Part shown: piece after piece, positions 27,401-34,808 of the stretch
Layout: each line of letters begins with the position of its first letter
Position numbering within the stretch: the first letter of the stretch is position 1
Assembly (NCBI RefSeq): GCF_034670005.1
Contig: NZ_JAXMOH010000008.1
Location: forward strand, 62,001-126,000
Length of the DNA stretch: 64,000 nt
Direction: 5' to 3'
Origin: Thalassobius sp034670005
Lineage (GTDB): Bacteria; Pseudomonadota; Alphaproteobacteria; Rhodobacterales; Rhodobacteraceae
Position numbers and translations under genes: made by a program
The notes under the pieces: generated by a model
Databases searched by the model: none
Told to the model about the DNA's origin: nothing
What the model saw: the letters and a program-made list of their open reading frames with translations, nothing else

Positions 27401-28499
27401 AACTGTTTTTGAGAGTCAGATTTTGGTGCGCGGCTCAACTTTCATGCACGGATATGAAGGCTCTTGTTCAACTGTCCGGACTGACATTCGAGATGGAGTC
27501 ACACTTTTCCGCGGGAATTGCCAAGTGGGAAATCAAAGCGACCCAGGAAGCTGGCGCATCAATGTCCTAACAAATGAACGCTTCATTGAATTGGATAGAA
27601 TGAACCCTGTTTCCCGGTTGCCCGACAAAACGTTCACTCGTTGCAGCAATGAAAGTCTTTTGCACCGAACGCGATTTGAAGGGAGCGTTGCAGAGAGTGG
27701 TTCTGAAGCCATTGGTGAAAGAATTGAAACTGCAGCGACAGCCGTAAGGGGGCTGTCTTCCGAGAACACAGTAAATGTTGGGCCTCGACCGCTTAACCAA
27801 CTGTCCTGGGAAGAGTACATGGCGTATAGTGCTTCTCAAGGCGTGACAGATACAGGATTTGAGCAGGTCTTACAGCTTTCGCAAGCAGGTGATCAATTTG
27901 AGGCCAGAGCGGAGCGTCGAAATATTATTGCGGACTTTCGAGGTCAAGCGGAAGTCATAGGTAGAGATATTAAGAGCCAAGGTTTTTTCTTTTCTCAACT
28001 GGTTCCGATTCCGGAATATGATTTTCACATGAAGGCCTTTTACTTTTGTATGCCAAGCTACTTCAATCTCAAGCCTCCTAGTTCTGTGAGCAGCAAACTT
28101 GAACCTCGGACAGTTCAAATTCGTCTCAGAACTTGGATTGGAAAGAAATCGTACAAGAACCTAACCAGGTACGGAACTTTTCGTTGCAAAATGAAGCCCA
28201 ATATCCACTCCACACGTTCTATGGAGATTGCATTCTCGGATAGCATACCGGTTCACTTTGAGAGCGAAGCCTATGCGGAGAGAATTCATTTCTTAATGAA
28301 GGCGCTGCCAGCGGGAAAAATTGAAACGCGGGTAATCTGTAATGGTCTGGAGAACGCTAACTCGAATCAAATCATCGGATTTTGCCGCGTTAAAGCGGTG
28401 GAAATTGGTCGCAATGCAGACGGAACGCCATGGTTTCGGTACGACTGGACCGAGCAGAAGGAATTGGTTTTGACCGCGCATCCAAACCCTTCTCCGTGA
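24423..28499 (+). CDS. large exported protein with lipase-type GHSLGG motif and peptidoglycan-binding domain
   Basis: About 1358 residues from the ATG at 24423, preceded by ggag and followed by a signal peptide (LFHLRFLAIVALTFLITIS); the frame is open back to 24288. A helical N-terminal region (to about 300) leads to an alpha/beta-hydrolase-like domain with the nucleophile elbow LILTGHSLGGRLAQ (Ser536), characteristic of class 3 lipases. A peptidoglycan-binding domain follows (ASLNFLGYNAGEMDGYPGPQ, about 897-955), then a Cys-containing C-terminal region. Possibly a periplasmic or surface phospholipase/esterase acting at the envelope. It shares the peptidoglycan-binding unit with its divergent neighbour. 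The specific substrate is unknown. Confidence 0.75.
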   Translation: MIGKLFHLRFLAIVALTFLITISDPFSILGERCVTAQTYSSPSPSQEEAIINYLKAVWTVGDAAREFDNDLGNIRDGGFLGLGSELHADVWWRVFGTLLTMVEVADQVHEEEYADAARTLGKFITLDVLSQSRAAEQILGFEAYASLAALPIDWALNSFARLVDQTGFENQLKAYRIARDEFGISHEQLAAGKDVQGSGTAYFGDAGWFFGLDGTFSDGSSGFRRIPPFGGASLSVERDAAFEMFRLIYEIEKDPFAYRSAQREAVLAFQTELERSSAEIEVRISNSDHAESGIVATDNSMETSAQWPLDERDGPQVTIASAQSSEEEYTAAANELFVNAVRLYLDAPVGPPEKRAEVLLQVRQMFDQVTVGFPRSGVASRINTQNIPGVDFTTLPPVGWNQAKWALARDLLADYEGDLNTMNRVANAAPFALMASVTYGSDEALDKLAQTGWVQISLQPENAVLPFIGDATASLFEKGGLSVLAFRGSTTKGDWVTNTLGSVIPTPLLSEQIMDAVKITREVLKERPNLILTGHSLGGRLAQASRMAVGKPAYVFDSAPVGSRELAQFGLANLVLNQDVPLERFRSPQDQLSGVFPAIDMEVRNIVETRIIDLFSLSTTAKYLHNVDVLARAMDEVRVARELGWLAAYANNQSFENTVNGHNGGAGNPYSSPGQVEQGDDPTEAYSGEWGPGIVADTAIELGHGPCRGHSDKRTCLREYGLSEEAISFALDPVHGANVGEVFAINFMETGAIDLAHVEFIGASDHHWPILLNGSLKLLAPGGTTNLAAVFTDPTSKKKLREFPKATSRTTAARSHRLLSDGTQRFVLVELVVDGCRACPIVGSAVTFLEIGPKTGGVLQRRPVGLFLDPVNASLDTSQGYPRQRSPGSESLIARPANLQASLNFLGYNAGEMDGYPGPQTRTALMEFQVDFCLPPTGQPDAATVDALANADGFFAPCAGAQLPEGVAANTPLISGVYVDEPSKCEFQSLPYETVFESQILVRGSTFMHGYEGSCSTVRTDIRDGVTLFRGNCQVGNQSDPGSWRINVLTNERFIELDRMNPVSRLPDKTFTRCSNESLLHRTRFEGSVAESGSEAIGERIETAATAVRGLSSENTVNVGPRPLNQLSWEEYMAYSASQGVTDTGFEQVLQLSQAGDQFEARAERRNIIADFRGQAEVIGRDIKSQGFFFSQLVPIPEYDFHMKAFYFCMPSYFNLKPPSSVSSKLEPRTVQIRLRTWIGKKSYKNLTRYGTFRCKMKPNIHSTRSMEIAFSDSIPVHFESEAYAERIHFLMKALPAGKIETRVICNGLENANSNQIIGFCRVKAVEIGRNADGTPWFRYDWTEQKELVLTAHPNPSP

Positions 28500-28931
28500 G
28501 GAAAAGTCTGATGAACGTTCGGGAGGAAGGTTTCACTGGAGACCACAAGGTTGTCGCTTCACGCATTGTGGTAAAGAGATAAAGGCCAAGAGATTTCCTA
28601 CGGTCTAATGCCTTCGTCCAGACAGGCGGTTACCGTTGGTTCCAGAATGCGCTCGACTATCAAGCGATACCTAGACGAAATCGTTTGAGCAATTTGAGGG
28701 CTCCGCGAACGGCGCGCTAGCCCAAACCGAAACCCATGATTATCAAAATCAAATCCGCAGGCTCTCGTTATGAACGAGGAACCAGCGGGGGCAGGTCAAG
28801 ATCTAGTGGTCGATCAGATCGGATTCTTCTTTAGGGAGCAGTTGGAAAGCAGTCGCGCCGTTCGAGGGAATACGGGTTATGTTGGCCGTGAAGCGGCGAT
28901 AGGTCATGGGAGAGCGCGGAAACCATTCAAA
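28500..28931. other. gene-poor interval
   Basis: About 430 bases between the convergent lipase-like and ankyrin genes. A 71-codon plus-strand frame (28770-28985) overlaps the ankyrin gene end and lacks motifs. I see no convincing gene, repeat or terminator here. Confidence 0.4.
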
Positions 28932-29933
28932 TCAGAATTGAGAGTCGTGCAGGTGCCACCAGACTCGCTGCACGTTAGGGGGTAAACCCCCTGCCTTAAC
29001 AAGGCCTTCAACATAATGCCACGGCGGGTTCCCCTGCGCATCTTTTATCGAGCCGTCCGCTCCCTCGGCGAGCAATGCTTCGGTCACGAGTGGAAGCCGG
29101 AGGCTCGCGGCAAAGTGCAGTGCGGTGAAACCCATGTTGACGGCACTGTTCACATCAGCCCCCTCGGCGACGAAAAGGCCTACCATTTTGGCGGCTCTTT
29201 CGTCCCGCCTAACATCTTGCCGGACAAGATGGTGCAAAGGAGTTTGTCCTTTATCGGTCTCTGCATTGGCGTCAGCTCCAGCTTCGAGGAGAACTTCGGC
29301 TACCGATTGGTTGACGTGACTGGCTGCCACATGAAGCGGGGTCACGCCACTTTCCTCGAAGCCGCCATTCGAGCGGGCCGAAACAGACAATCCGAGTTCC
29401 AGAAGGGTTTGAGTTACCTCCGGATAGTTATATTTCGCTGCCATGTGCAGCGCGGTTGTTCCCCCCGGAAGGCGTTCGAATGGGTTCGCGCCAGCTTGCA
29501 CGAGCATAAGAATGGACTGGGCTTGTCCCTCCAACGCGATCCAGGGGAGTGATACTGTGTCGACCTTGGGATCAGCGCCGGCCTCCAGCAAGTATGCAAC
29601 TCGAATAGGTGCGTCTTCGCGCATACTTTTCGCGGCGTGATGGAGGGCAGAGCGCTTCTTGTGCGTGGCATGTGGTGTGCCGCCAGCATCAAGCAACAAG
29701 GGCAATACCCCACCATCCCGAACAGTCCCGGCTGCGAGCCACACAGGCAGTCCATCGTTGACGTTCGGATCGCGCCCTGCATTCAGGCAGGAGGCGACTT
29801 GTTCAGCACTCACACGTCGCCAATTTTTGGCAGCTCCACCCCAAAACTCGCAATCGGGCTCTGCGCGAGCAGGGAAGGCAGCCACGCATAGAGCGCATGC
29901 CCAAAGAATACTTTTCAATAACTGTGTCATCAC
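28932..29933 (-). CDS. periplasmic ankyrin-repeat protein
   Basis: A 333-residue protein with a signal peptide (LLKSILWACALCVAAFPARA) and at least six ankyrin repeats. Examples are KRSALHHAAKSM, GTTALHMAAKYNYPEVTQTL, GVTPLHVAASHVNQSVAEVL, GQTPLHHLV and GFTALHFAASLRLPLVTEAL. Ankyrin repeats mediate protein-protein contacts, and export points to a periplasmic or surface partner. The final repeat degenerates (GNPPWHYVEGL). It is convergent with the large lipase-like gene and could be an immunity or regulatory partner, but that is only contextual. Confidence 0.85.
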   Translation of the reverse strand: MMTQLLKSILWACALCVAAFPARAEPDCEFWGGAAKNWRRVSAEQVASCLNAGRDPNVNDGLPVWLAAGTVRDGGVLPLLLDAGGTPHATHKKRSALHHAAKSMREDAPIRVAYLLEAGADPKVDTVSLPWIALEGQAQSILMLVQAGANPFERLPGGTTALHMAAKYNYPEVTQTLLELGLSVSARSNGGFEESGVTPLHVAASHVNQSVAEVLLEAGADANAETDKGQTPLHHLVRQDVRRDERAAKMVGLFVAEGADVNSAVNMGFTALHFAASLRLPLVTEALLAEGADGSIKDAQGNPPWHYVEGLVKAGGLPPNVQRVWWHLHDSQF

Positions 29934-30116
29934 TCGCCGTCCAAGCAGAACTTCATTTCGGCCTCAAATCCTCGCAACATATAGCAGGAAGCAGTAATAT
30001 TGTTGTCGGCCTAACTGACATCTCACAAAACTGGTGTTGGGGGCGCTCCGATGGCTGGAGTAAACTATCTTTTCACGTCGACTGGCCGGACGTCTGCACT
30101 GAGGCCACTTTCTATC

Positions 30117-30458
30117 CTAAGCTTGCTTTTTCTTTCCAACGAACATCGCGGCAATTGGAAAAGCCAATAATGCTAGGGAAAAATATCGCAGTATGGGAAA
30201 TCCTCCACCATAATTTGTCCCCTGTGTTCCTACTTGTGCAGATGCAGCAGCTTCAAGCCATAGAGACGGCGTAAAAAAGAGGAATGAGAAGGCAGAAATG
30301 ATTACGGTTGCAATCGCGAAGCCTCTATCGCCCAAGAATGCCCCGAGCGCGGAAATCCCAAGGGCGAGCCATCCAATAAACAACCCCACCACGGGCGTAA
30401 CTAGCCCTACAAGGGCCACTAAAAGGCCTGCAAGACCAATTCCAGACACGAACTTCAT
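30117..30458 (-). CDS. small hypothetical membrane protein
   Basis: A 113-residue protein with three or four hydrophobic segments: GLAGLLVALVGLVTPVVGLF, LALGISALGAFL, AIATVIISAFSFLFF and FSLALLAFPIAAMFVG. It ends KKKQA. No family recognised. The ATG follows an aagga site. It lies alone between the ankyrin gene and a transposon-end-like repeat. Confidence 0.6.
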   Translation of the reverse strand: MKFVSGIGLAGLLVALVGLVTPVVGLFIGWLALGISALGAFLGDRGFAIATVIISAFSFLFFTPSLWLEAAASAQVGTQGTNYGGGFPILRYFSLALLAFPIAAMFVGKKKQA

Positions 30459-30674
30459 TTGCTATTCCTTCAAATATTTTCTATCTAAGGCAATTTTTCC
30501 ATTGGAAAACTGAACCACTTGTCGGAACAGCATGAATGAAAAAAAATGTAAACACGAATAATATTCCGCAATCTAGAACCAACGTCAGGCAGACTGTCAA
30601 TGGAAACTGATATTAAACATGATCTGAGCCCAATTTTCCTTCACTTCGCGGCGAGTCCTTGTACGACCTTACGC

Positions 30675-30730
30675 AGCCATTCTGGTCCTCCGTATTCCTA
30701 AACATAACAGCCGATTACTTCAGTGGGGAA
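30675..30730. repeat. 56-base imperfect direct repeat, right copy
   Basis: Right partner of the repeat at 22717-22772 (shared agccattctggtcctccg, ttcctaaacataac and gtgggga). It lies just beyond the resolvase gene end and closes the 7.9-kb bracketed block. Confidence 0.7.
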
Positions 30731-30764
30731 GGGTGGAAGCAAATTAGTGTGTTGGCTGATGGTG

Positions 30765-31298
30765 TCAGTCCAAATTCCGATAGACGCTCATCCTGCTAAT
30801 GTTGAGGGTTCTGGCGATCTGAGCAATGGGCATACCGCTGTCTTTGAGCCGCTTGACAGCTTGGGGATCAATGGAGCGTTTCCGACCCTTGTATGCGCCA
30901 CGGGCCTTGGCTTTGGCGATCCCTTCGGCTTGCCGCTTCTTGATGATCGAGCGTTCGAACTCGGCAAAGGCTCCCATCATATGCAGTTGAAAGCGGCTCA
31001 TGGGATCGTCGGATTTGTTCGAGAACAGAAGGCGTTCATGAATGAACTCGACCTCAACACCTTTGGCGTTCAATTCCTCGACGATGTTTTGCAGATCGCG
31101 CAGGTCACGGGCCAATCGGTCAATGCTGTGGATCACGACATGGTCGCCGTCACGCACAAAGGCAATTAGTTCGGCAAGGGCAGGGCGATCCCGTGTTGCC
31201 CCGCTGACTTTCTCCTCGAAGATCTTTTCGACACCGGATAAATCCTGCCGATCCAGATTTTGCTCTTCTGTACTGACTCGCCGATAGCCCACTTTCAT
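30765..31298 (-). CDS. serine recombinase (Tn3-type resolvase / DNA invertase family)
   Basis: A 177-residue site-specific recombinase. The catalytic serine lies in YRRVSTEEQN (about Ser10), with VIHSIDRLARDLRDLQ and the AFAEFERSIIKKRQAEGIAKA helix E region typical of the resolvase/invertase family. A C-terminal helix-turn-helix follows (IAQIARTLNISRMSVYRNL). The ATG at 31298 (MKVGYRRVS) fits the family; a start 18 bases upstream is also open. It likely resolves multimers or cointegrates of the adjacent replicon-like module. Palindromic sequence just upstream (31309-31405) could be its site. Confidence 0.93.
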   Translation of the reverse strand: MKVGYRRVSTEEQNLDRQDLSGVEKIFEEKVSGATRDRPALAELIAFVRDGDHVVIHSIDRLARDLRDLQNIVEELNAKGVEVEFIHERLLFSNKSDDPMSRFQLHMMGAFAEFERSIIKKRQAEGIAKAKARGAYKGRKRSIDPQAVKRLKDSGMPIAQIARTLNISRMSVYRNLD

Positions 31299-31308
31299 GC
31301 CTGACCCC

Positions 31309-31405
31309 TGTAACATTAGATACTAGAGTATACAAAGTCAGTGTCACATTAACAAGAAATCAATCTATTCGTTACATCTCTGAGATGTAACTTGGCGATG
31401 TAACA
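31309..31405. promoter_or_regulatory. palindromic repeats upstream of the resolvase (candidate res site/operator)
   Basis: Between the resolvase start and the polymerase-like gene lies a perfect inverted repeat (gttacatctc-t-gagatgtaac, 31371-31391), a further gatgtaac unit at 31398-31405 and tgtaacatta at 31309-31318. The repeated tgtaac/gttaca units upstream of a serine recombinase are as expected for a resolution site or autoregulatory operator. Confidence 0.5.
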
Positions 31406-31416
31406 TCAGGTTTACT

Positions 31417-33111
31417 CTAATTTGATACCTGCACCTGAGGCTCGGGTCCTATCACGGGTGGTCGGGGGCATGCAGTCACTAGTTGACCTCGACCGAGCGA
31501 TGGGCGGCCAAGGCTCGGGCGCACTCTTTTCCGAATTGCGCCAGCTCTATGAGCTCCGGCTCTATTTGCCGTATGAGGTCTGTGACGGATGGCTGTGCTG
31601 CGTGAGGATCCTGAAGTGGTTCTTGGCCCGGTGCGGTGATTGAGCTGGCAGAATTCGATGGATGCATTTGGTCTCCTATTCTGTTTGGGGTGATTTTCCT
31701 TGTGGGGGAGCTGTTCGGCGTTTTCGACCGTGATGTGAATCGTGGTGTTGAACATGCTGGTCCAAACATCGGCCATGATCTGGTGAAGGGTGTCTTGGTG
31801 TCGCTTTTGGACAATGAACCCGTCATGGATGGGCAAAACCACGATATCTTTGTCCAAGCATGTTTGGATGATCTGGCGGGCAATCTCGGCGTCTTGTCGA
31901 AACAAGCTCATGCCGTGATCTTTGAATGTGACCTCCCTCAGAAATGGATGCTTATCGAAGATCGTGTCGAACAGTCGGTCGAGAAAAGCATTGCTGAAGC
32001 TCAGGCTGGCATAGCGCTGCGGCTGATCGCTTTTTAGCCCGCGCATTGCGGACATGGCTTTCTTGCGTGACGAGGTGTTGACGGCGATGACTACGGCTTT
32101 TTTGACCAATGCGCGATTTGCCTGATGGGAAAGCTTTGGCGATATCAGAATATCATACGGGTCAGACGCAAGCTGAATACCTTGGAGGCTGGCAGCAATA
32201 TTCAAAATCTGCGCCGAATAGTCGAGTTCGACCGTTTCATGATCGTCGATGCGGATGAGCTGGCGCAGCCTGCTCGGAATGGATTGCCAGAAGGCACCGT
32301 GCTTGCGGCCATAGACAAGGACCCCATCGGATTGCCGATGAAAGACCGCATAGAGTTGGGTTCGCTGCACATTGTGCTGATGTGGATTGCCATTTTGGTC
32401 TTCGACCGTGATGTAGTTGGCCTGGCAGCCCGCGAGGTTGATGTGATGGTGCCGAATGGTTGCGTTATACAAGTCGAGCGTCTCGCGCTCCTTGATTATT
32501 TCAGGGTCGTTTTCGAAGGGGGCTGTAGAGACTGGGATTTTGGTGTTTCGATCTTTTACCACGACGGTTGGGTGGTTGATCGCGTCTTCTGAGATATTTG
32601 GTGGTAGTTGACAAAGCCTGTGAAGTAGCTTGCAGGTGGCACGAATGCGCGTTTTTCGCCTTCGGCCGGTTTTACGGTCCCAAAACCCGATGTCTATTTC
32701 GATCAGCTTTGCCGCCGAGAGAGCTCGGATGATCTTGAGGATGTCGCCGGATATCCCATGGACATTGAGAGGATTGGTCTTTTGACTGGCATAGGGCTTG
32801 AGATCCATCGCAAGTCGGACGTAGCAGTCGGGGTCGATGCGCATGGCGCGATACAAGTGCCACAGGACGGAAAGCAAGTTGGTTTTGAGGCGGGTTTGGG
32901 CAGATTGAATGGCGCCGGGCTGTCTGGCTTTGATCAATGAGCCAATGCTCGCCTGTTCGAATAGCTCGTTGTTGAGTTGGTTTAGCTCGGGTGATGTGGT
33001 GGCCAGCGATGCGATATCGAAGGCAATGCACGCCTCTCGATTCTGCGTGCGCTCCCAATCGAAGTCGGGGAAGTAGGCGGCTTGCCGAAAGGCGGTAGCA
33101 ATATCTAACAT
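31417..33111 (-). CDS. polymerase-like protein with family A (Pol I/T7-type) motifs
   Basis: A 564-residue frame with a strong aggag site before the ATG. The N-terminal half is mostly helical and unrecognised. From about residue 250 it shows a right-hand polymerase pattern: ETVELDYSAQILNIAA (motif A-like, Asp297), R333-x3-K337-x7-N345 (motif B-like, with Asn where Pol I and T7 RNA polymerase have Tyr), and VVLPIHDGFIVQ (motif C-like, His429-Asp430). Motif spacing within B matches family A exactly. The last about 85 residues look like out-of-frame sequence rich in Arg/Thr/Pro and overlap a better small frame at 31479-31667, so the functional protein may end earlier or a frameshift exists. It probably serves replication of the mobile module. 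DNA versus RNA synthesis is unknown. Confidence 0.6.
   Translation of the reverse strand: MLDIATAFRQAAYFPDFDWERTQNREACIAFDIASLATTSPELNQLNNELFEQASIGSLIKARQPGAIQSAQTRLKTNLLSVLWHLYRAMRIDPDCYVRLAMDLKPYASQKTNPLNVHGISGDILKIIRALSAAKLIEIDIGFWDRKTGRRRKTRIRATCKLLHRLCQLPPNISEDAINHPTVVVKDRNTKIPVSTAPFENDPEIIKERETLDLYNATIRHHHINLAGCQANYITVEDQNGNPHQHNVQRTQLYAVFHRQSDGVLVYGRKHGAFWQSIPSRLRQLIRIDDHETVELDYSAQILNIAASLQGIQLASDPYDILISPKLSHQANRALVKKAVVIAVNTSSRKKAMSAMRGLKSDQPQRYASLSFSNAFLDRLFDTIFDKHPFLREVTFKDHGMSLFRQDAEIARQIIQTCLDKDIVVLPIHDGFIVQKRHQDTLHQIMADVWTSMFNTTIHITVENAEQLPHKENHPKQNRRPNASIEFCQLNHRTGPRTTSGSSRSTAIRHRPHTANRAGAHRAGAIRKRVRPSLGRPSLGRGQLVTACPRPPVIGPEPQVQVSN
31479..31667 (-). CDS. small hypothetical protein overlapping the polymerase-like gene
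   Basis: A 62-codon gene in another frame from the polymerase-like ORF it overlaps. The ATG at 31667 is preceded by aggag at a 6-base spacing. The product (MHPSNSASSITAPGQEPLQD, then a helix DLIRQIEPELIELAQFGKEC) has more natural composition than the overlapping frame here. It ends RSVEVN. No family recognised. It may be an antitoxin-like or accessory helix protein, or the displaced C-terminus of the upstream gene after a frameshift. Confidence 0.4.
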   Translation of the reverse strand: MHPSNSASSITAPGQEPLQDPHAAQPSVTDLIRQIEPELIELAQFGKECARALAAHRSVEVN

Positions 33112-34009
33112 GTGTATTCTCCTGAAATGTACCTGTGCTTGAAATGTTGATCTCTGCCGGACTCGTGGCGTGGTTGGATCGGCGATTGGGCCGACCCGAC
33201 CATTTCAAACACGAGGTCTGTGGAGACCTACGTTTTACTTATATGTGGCAGTCCGGCTGAATCGTGGAATCTGCGAAAAAATTGGGGTCTCGGGATCAAG
33301 ATTTTTAGAAGTTATGGAGGGCACGATAGTGAACGAAAGCAGCACAAATGGCCGTTGAAGATGAACGAATGAAAGAAAAATATGATCCGGGTCGAAGCGA
33401 AGCGCAGACACGGCTTCGAGCTGAAGGCGTGAAGCAACAGGAACTACTTTGATGGTAAGAATGGTTCGGGCAAGCCCGAAGGCCAGCGAGCTGGCCTGAT
33501 ACTGGATAAATCCTAATGGTTGAAGGGGAATGATCCGATGCCGAAGTGAAGCGCAGGCTGAGGTTTGAGACGAAGGATCGAATGCAAGTGTTGGCGATCA
33601 ACGAGTAGATCATGCAGTCAGGCACCATAACGGAGAGCTTTATTGCCGCACTTGTGGATGTATTGGTCTTGGAATTTCGGGAATGAATGCGTGATGAATT
33701 TCTCAATCACTGAAAGAGAAATTATTTGAGTAGAAATTCAAAAAGAATTGATATTTTCTATTGACGGGCGGCCTCCTATTCGTTATCAATGTTACTCGGG
33801 TTTGAAGTTGATTCTTTTACTCTCTTCTTCCTGACTTTTTTCACAAAAAAGACACTGCTTGTATCGTGTAAGCCGTAGGTAAGCTGCAAGAAATATGTCA
33901 GTGATAAGGCTGTCTTAAACAAGGTTTGTGCTCGCACAAGTCAATTGTTTGCTGTGTCTTGTTTGTGAATAACAACTAATATGAAACAATATTCAAAGGA
34001 AAAATAAAC
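33112..34009. other. long non-coding interval with repeats and hairpins (candidate replication origin)
   Basis: About 900 bases between divergently oriented polymerase-like and Rep genes, with no convincing gene. It contains two abutting hairpins at 33465-33496. An imperfect direct repeat (gatccg...gaag-gaagcgcag) occurs at about 33383-33440 and 33531-33590. A short inverted repeat aggtct...agacct lies at about 33211-33226. The 33710-34009 stretch is strongly AT-rich. The combination upstream of a rolling-circle initiator gene suggests an origin region. Confidence 0.45.
33465..33496. other. two back-to-back hairpins (possible origin structure)
   Basis: Two perfect stems touch each other: ttcgggc-aa-gcccgaa (33465-33480) and ggccag-cgag-ctggcc (33481-33496). 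Neither is followed by a T-run, so a terminator is unlikely. They lie between imperfect direct repeats and about 510 bases upstream of the Rep gene. Tandem hairpins of this sort occur at rolling-circle origins. That link is inference. Confidence 0.45.
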
Positions 34010-34756
34010 ATGACAAAAAACATAATTTTAAGTGAAATAAATGGCGCAAAGCTAATGGCTCAAGCCACAACACATATGTTAGCATCAGACAGAAAAGGCA
34101 TGGCAACAACAAGGGCCTACTTTTTAACTGTTCCAGTACTTCCAGGTTCAGATATGGCGTCCGTAGCTAAGGCTATAGAAATTGCGATAAGAAAAAGTTT
34201 TGCTTTCTCTGGTGAAAAATCCAGCACCAAAAAAGAAGCGTCAATAGGCCTAATAACTTGCCCAGACTATTTGGGCACACGATCACATTTTCACTTAGAC
34301 ACTCTTGAGTATCGTGACTACCCGCATTTTCACTTAATTTTGTTCCTGCCGAGGTGGCTAGCAGCAACGTCTTCTAGGGAAGAAAGAGAAATAAATAAAT
34401 CTGTTCAAGACTGTCTATGCCGTATCAGTGAAGTAAAGGCTGCTGTGAGCAATTGCGGCGAGTTAGATTCGGTCTATATGCAGCGAATTTACCAAAGCAA
34501 AAGGTCTATATTTTACACGATAGACTATTCTGTTAAGGCAAGCAAAAAGATGGCAGATTTTGTGCAAAGTGGCGAATATCGCATTTTTCCCTACTACGCA
34601 AATATTCAAAAGAATCCATATAATATTGACGAAATAGACTCAAAAGTTAAAAAAATTGCTTCGAAATTTTTGTTATCTTCTCCAAAAGTTCAGTTCCCAC
34701 CTTCTTTGGGAAAAGATAATGACAAAAAACAGCTGTGGCTGTCAAATAACCTATAA
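34010..34756 (+). CDS. rolling-circle replication initiator-like (HUH) protein
   Basis: A 248-residue protein in unusually AT-rich sequence. Three motifs of the rolling-circle Rep superfamily occur in order: YFLTVPVL (about 37-44, motif 1), YPHFHLILFLP (His106-x-His108, the metal-binding HUH motif 2) and YTIDYSVKASKK (Tyr169, Tyr173, Lys176: the Y-x3-Y-x2-K form of motif 3, as in two-tyrosine initiators such as phiX174 gene A protein). Such enzymes nick one strand at the origin and covalently hold its 5' end. Base composition differs sharply from neighbours, indicating separate acquisition. It probably initiates replication or transposition of the local module. The exact family is not recognised. 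Confidence 0.7.
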   Translation: MTKNIILSEINGAKLMAQATTHMLASDRKGMATTRAYFLTVPVLPGSDMASVAKAIEIAIRKSFAFSGEKSSTKKEASIGLITCPDYLGTRSHFHLDTLEYRDYPHFHLILFLPRWLAATSSREEREINKSVQDCLCRISEVKAAVSNCGELDSVYMQRIYQSKRSIFYTIDYSVKASKKMADFVQSGEYRIFPYYANIQKNPYNIDEIDSKVKKIASKFLLSSPKVQFPPSLGKDNDKKQLWLSNNL

Positions 34757-34763
34757 AGTGCAA

Positions 34764-34784
34764 AGGCCGGCAATTTGCCGGCCT
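34764..34784 (+). terminator. perfect palindrome after the Rep-like gene
   Basis: aggccggcaa-t-ttgccggcct starts 8 bases after the Rep stop codon. The stem is long and GC-rich but no T-run follows. It could be a factor-assisted terminator between the convergent Rep and DUF3768 genes, or a protein-binding site. Confidence 0.45.
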
Positions 34785-34808
34785 GCCCCTACAAATGTTC
34801 GCTGAAGT

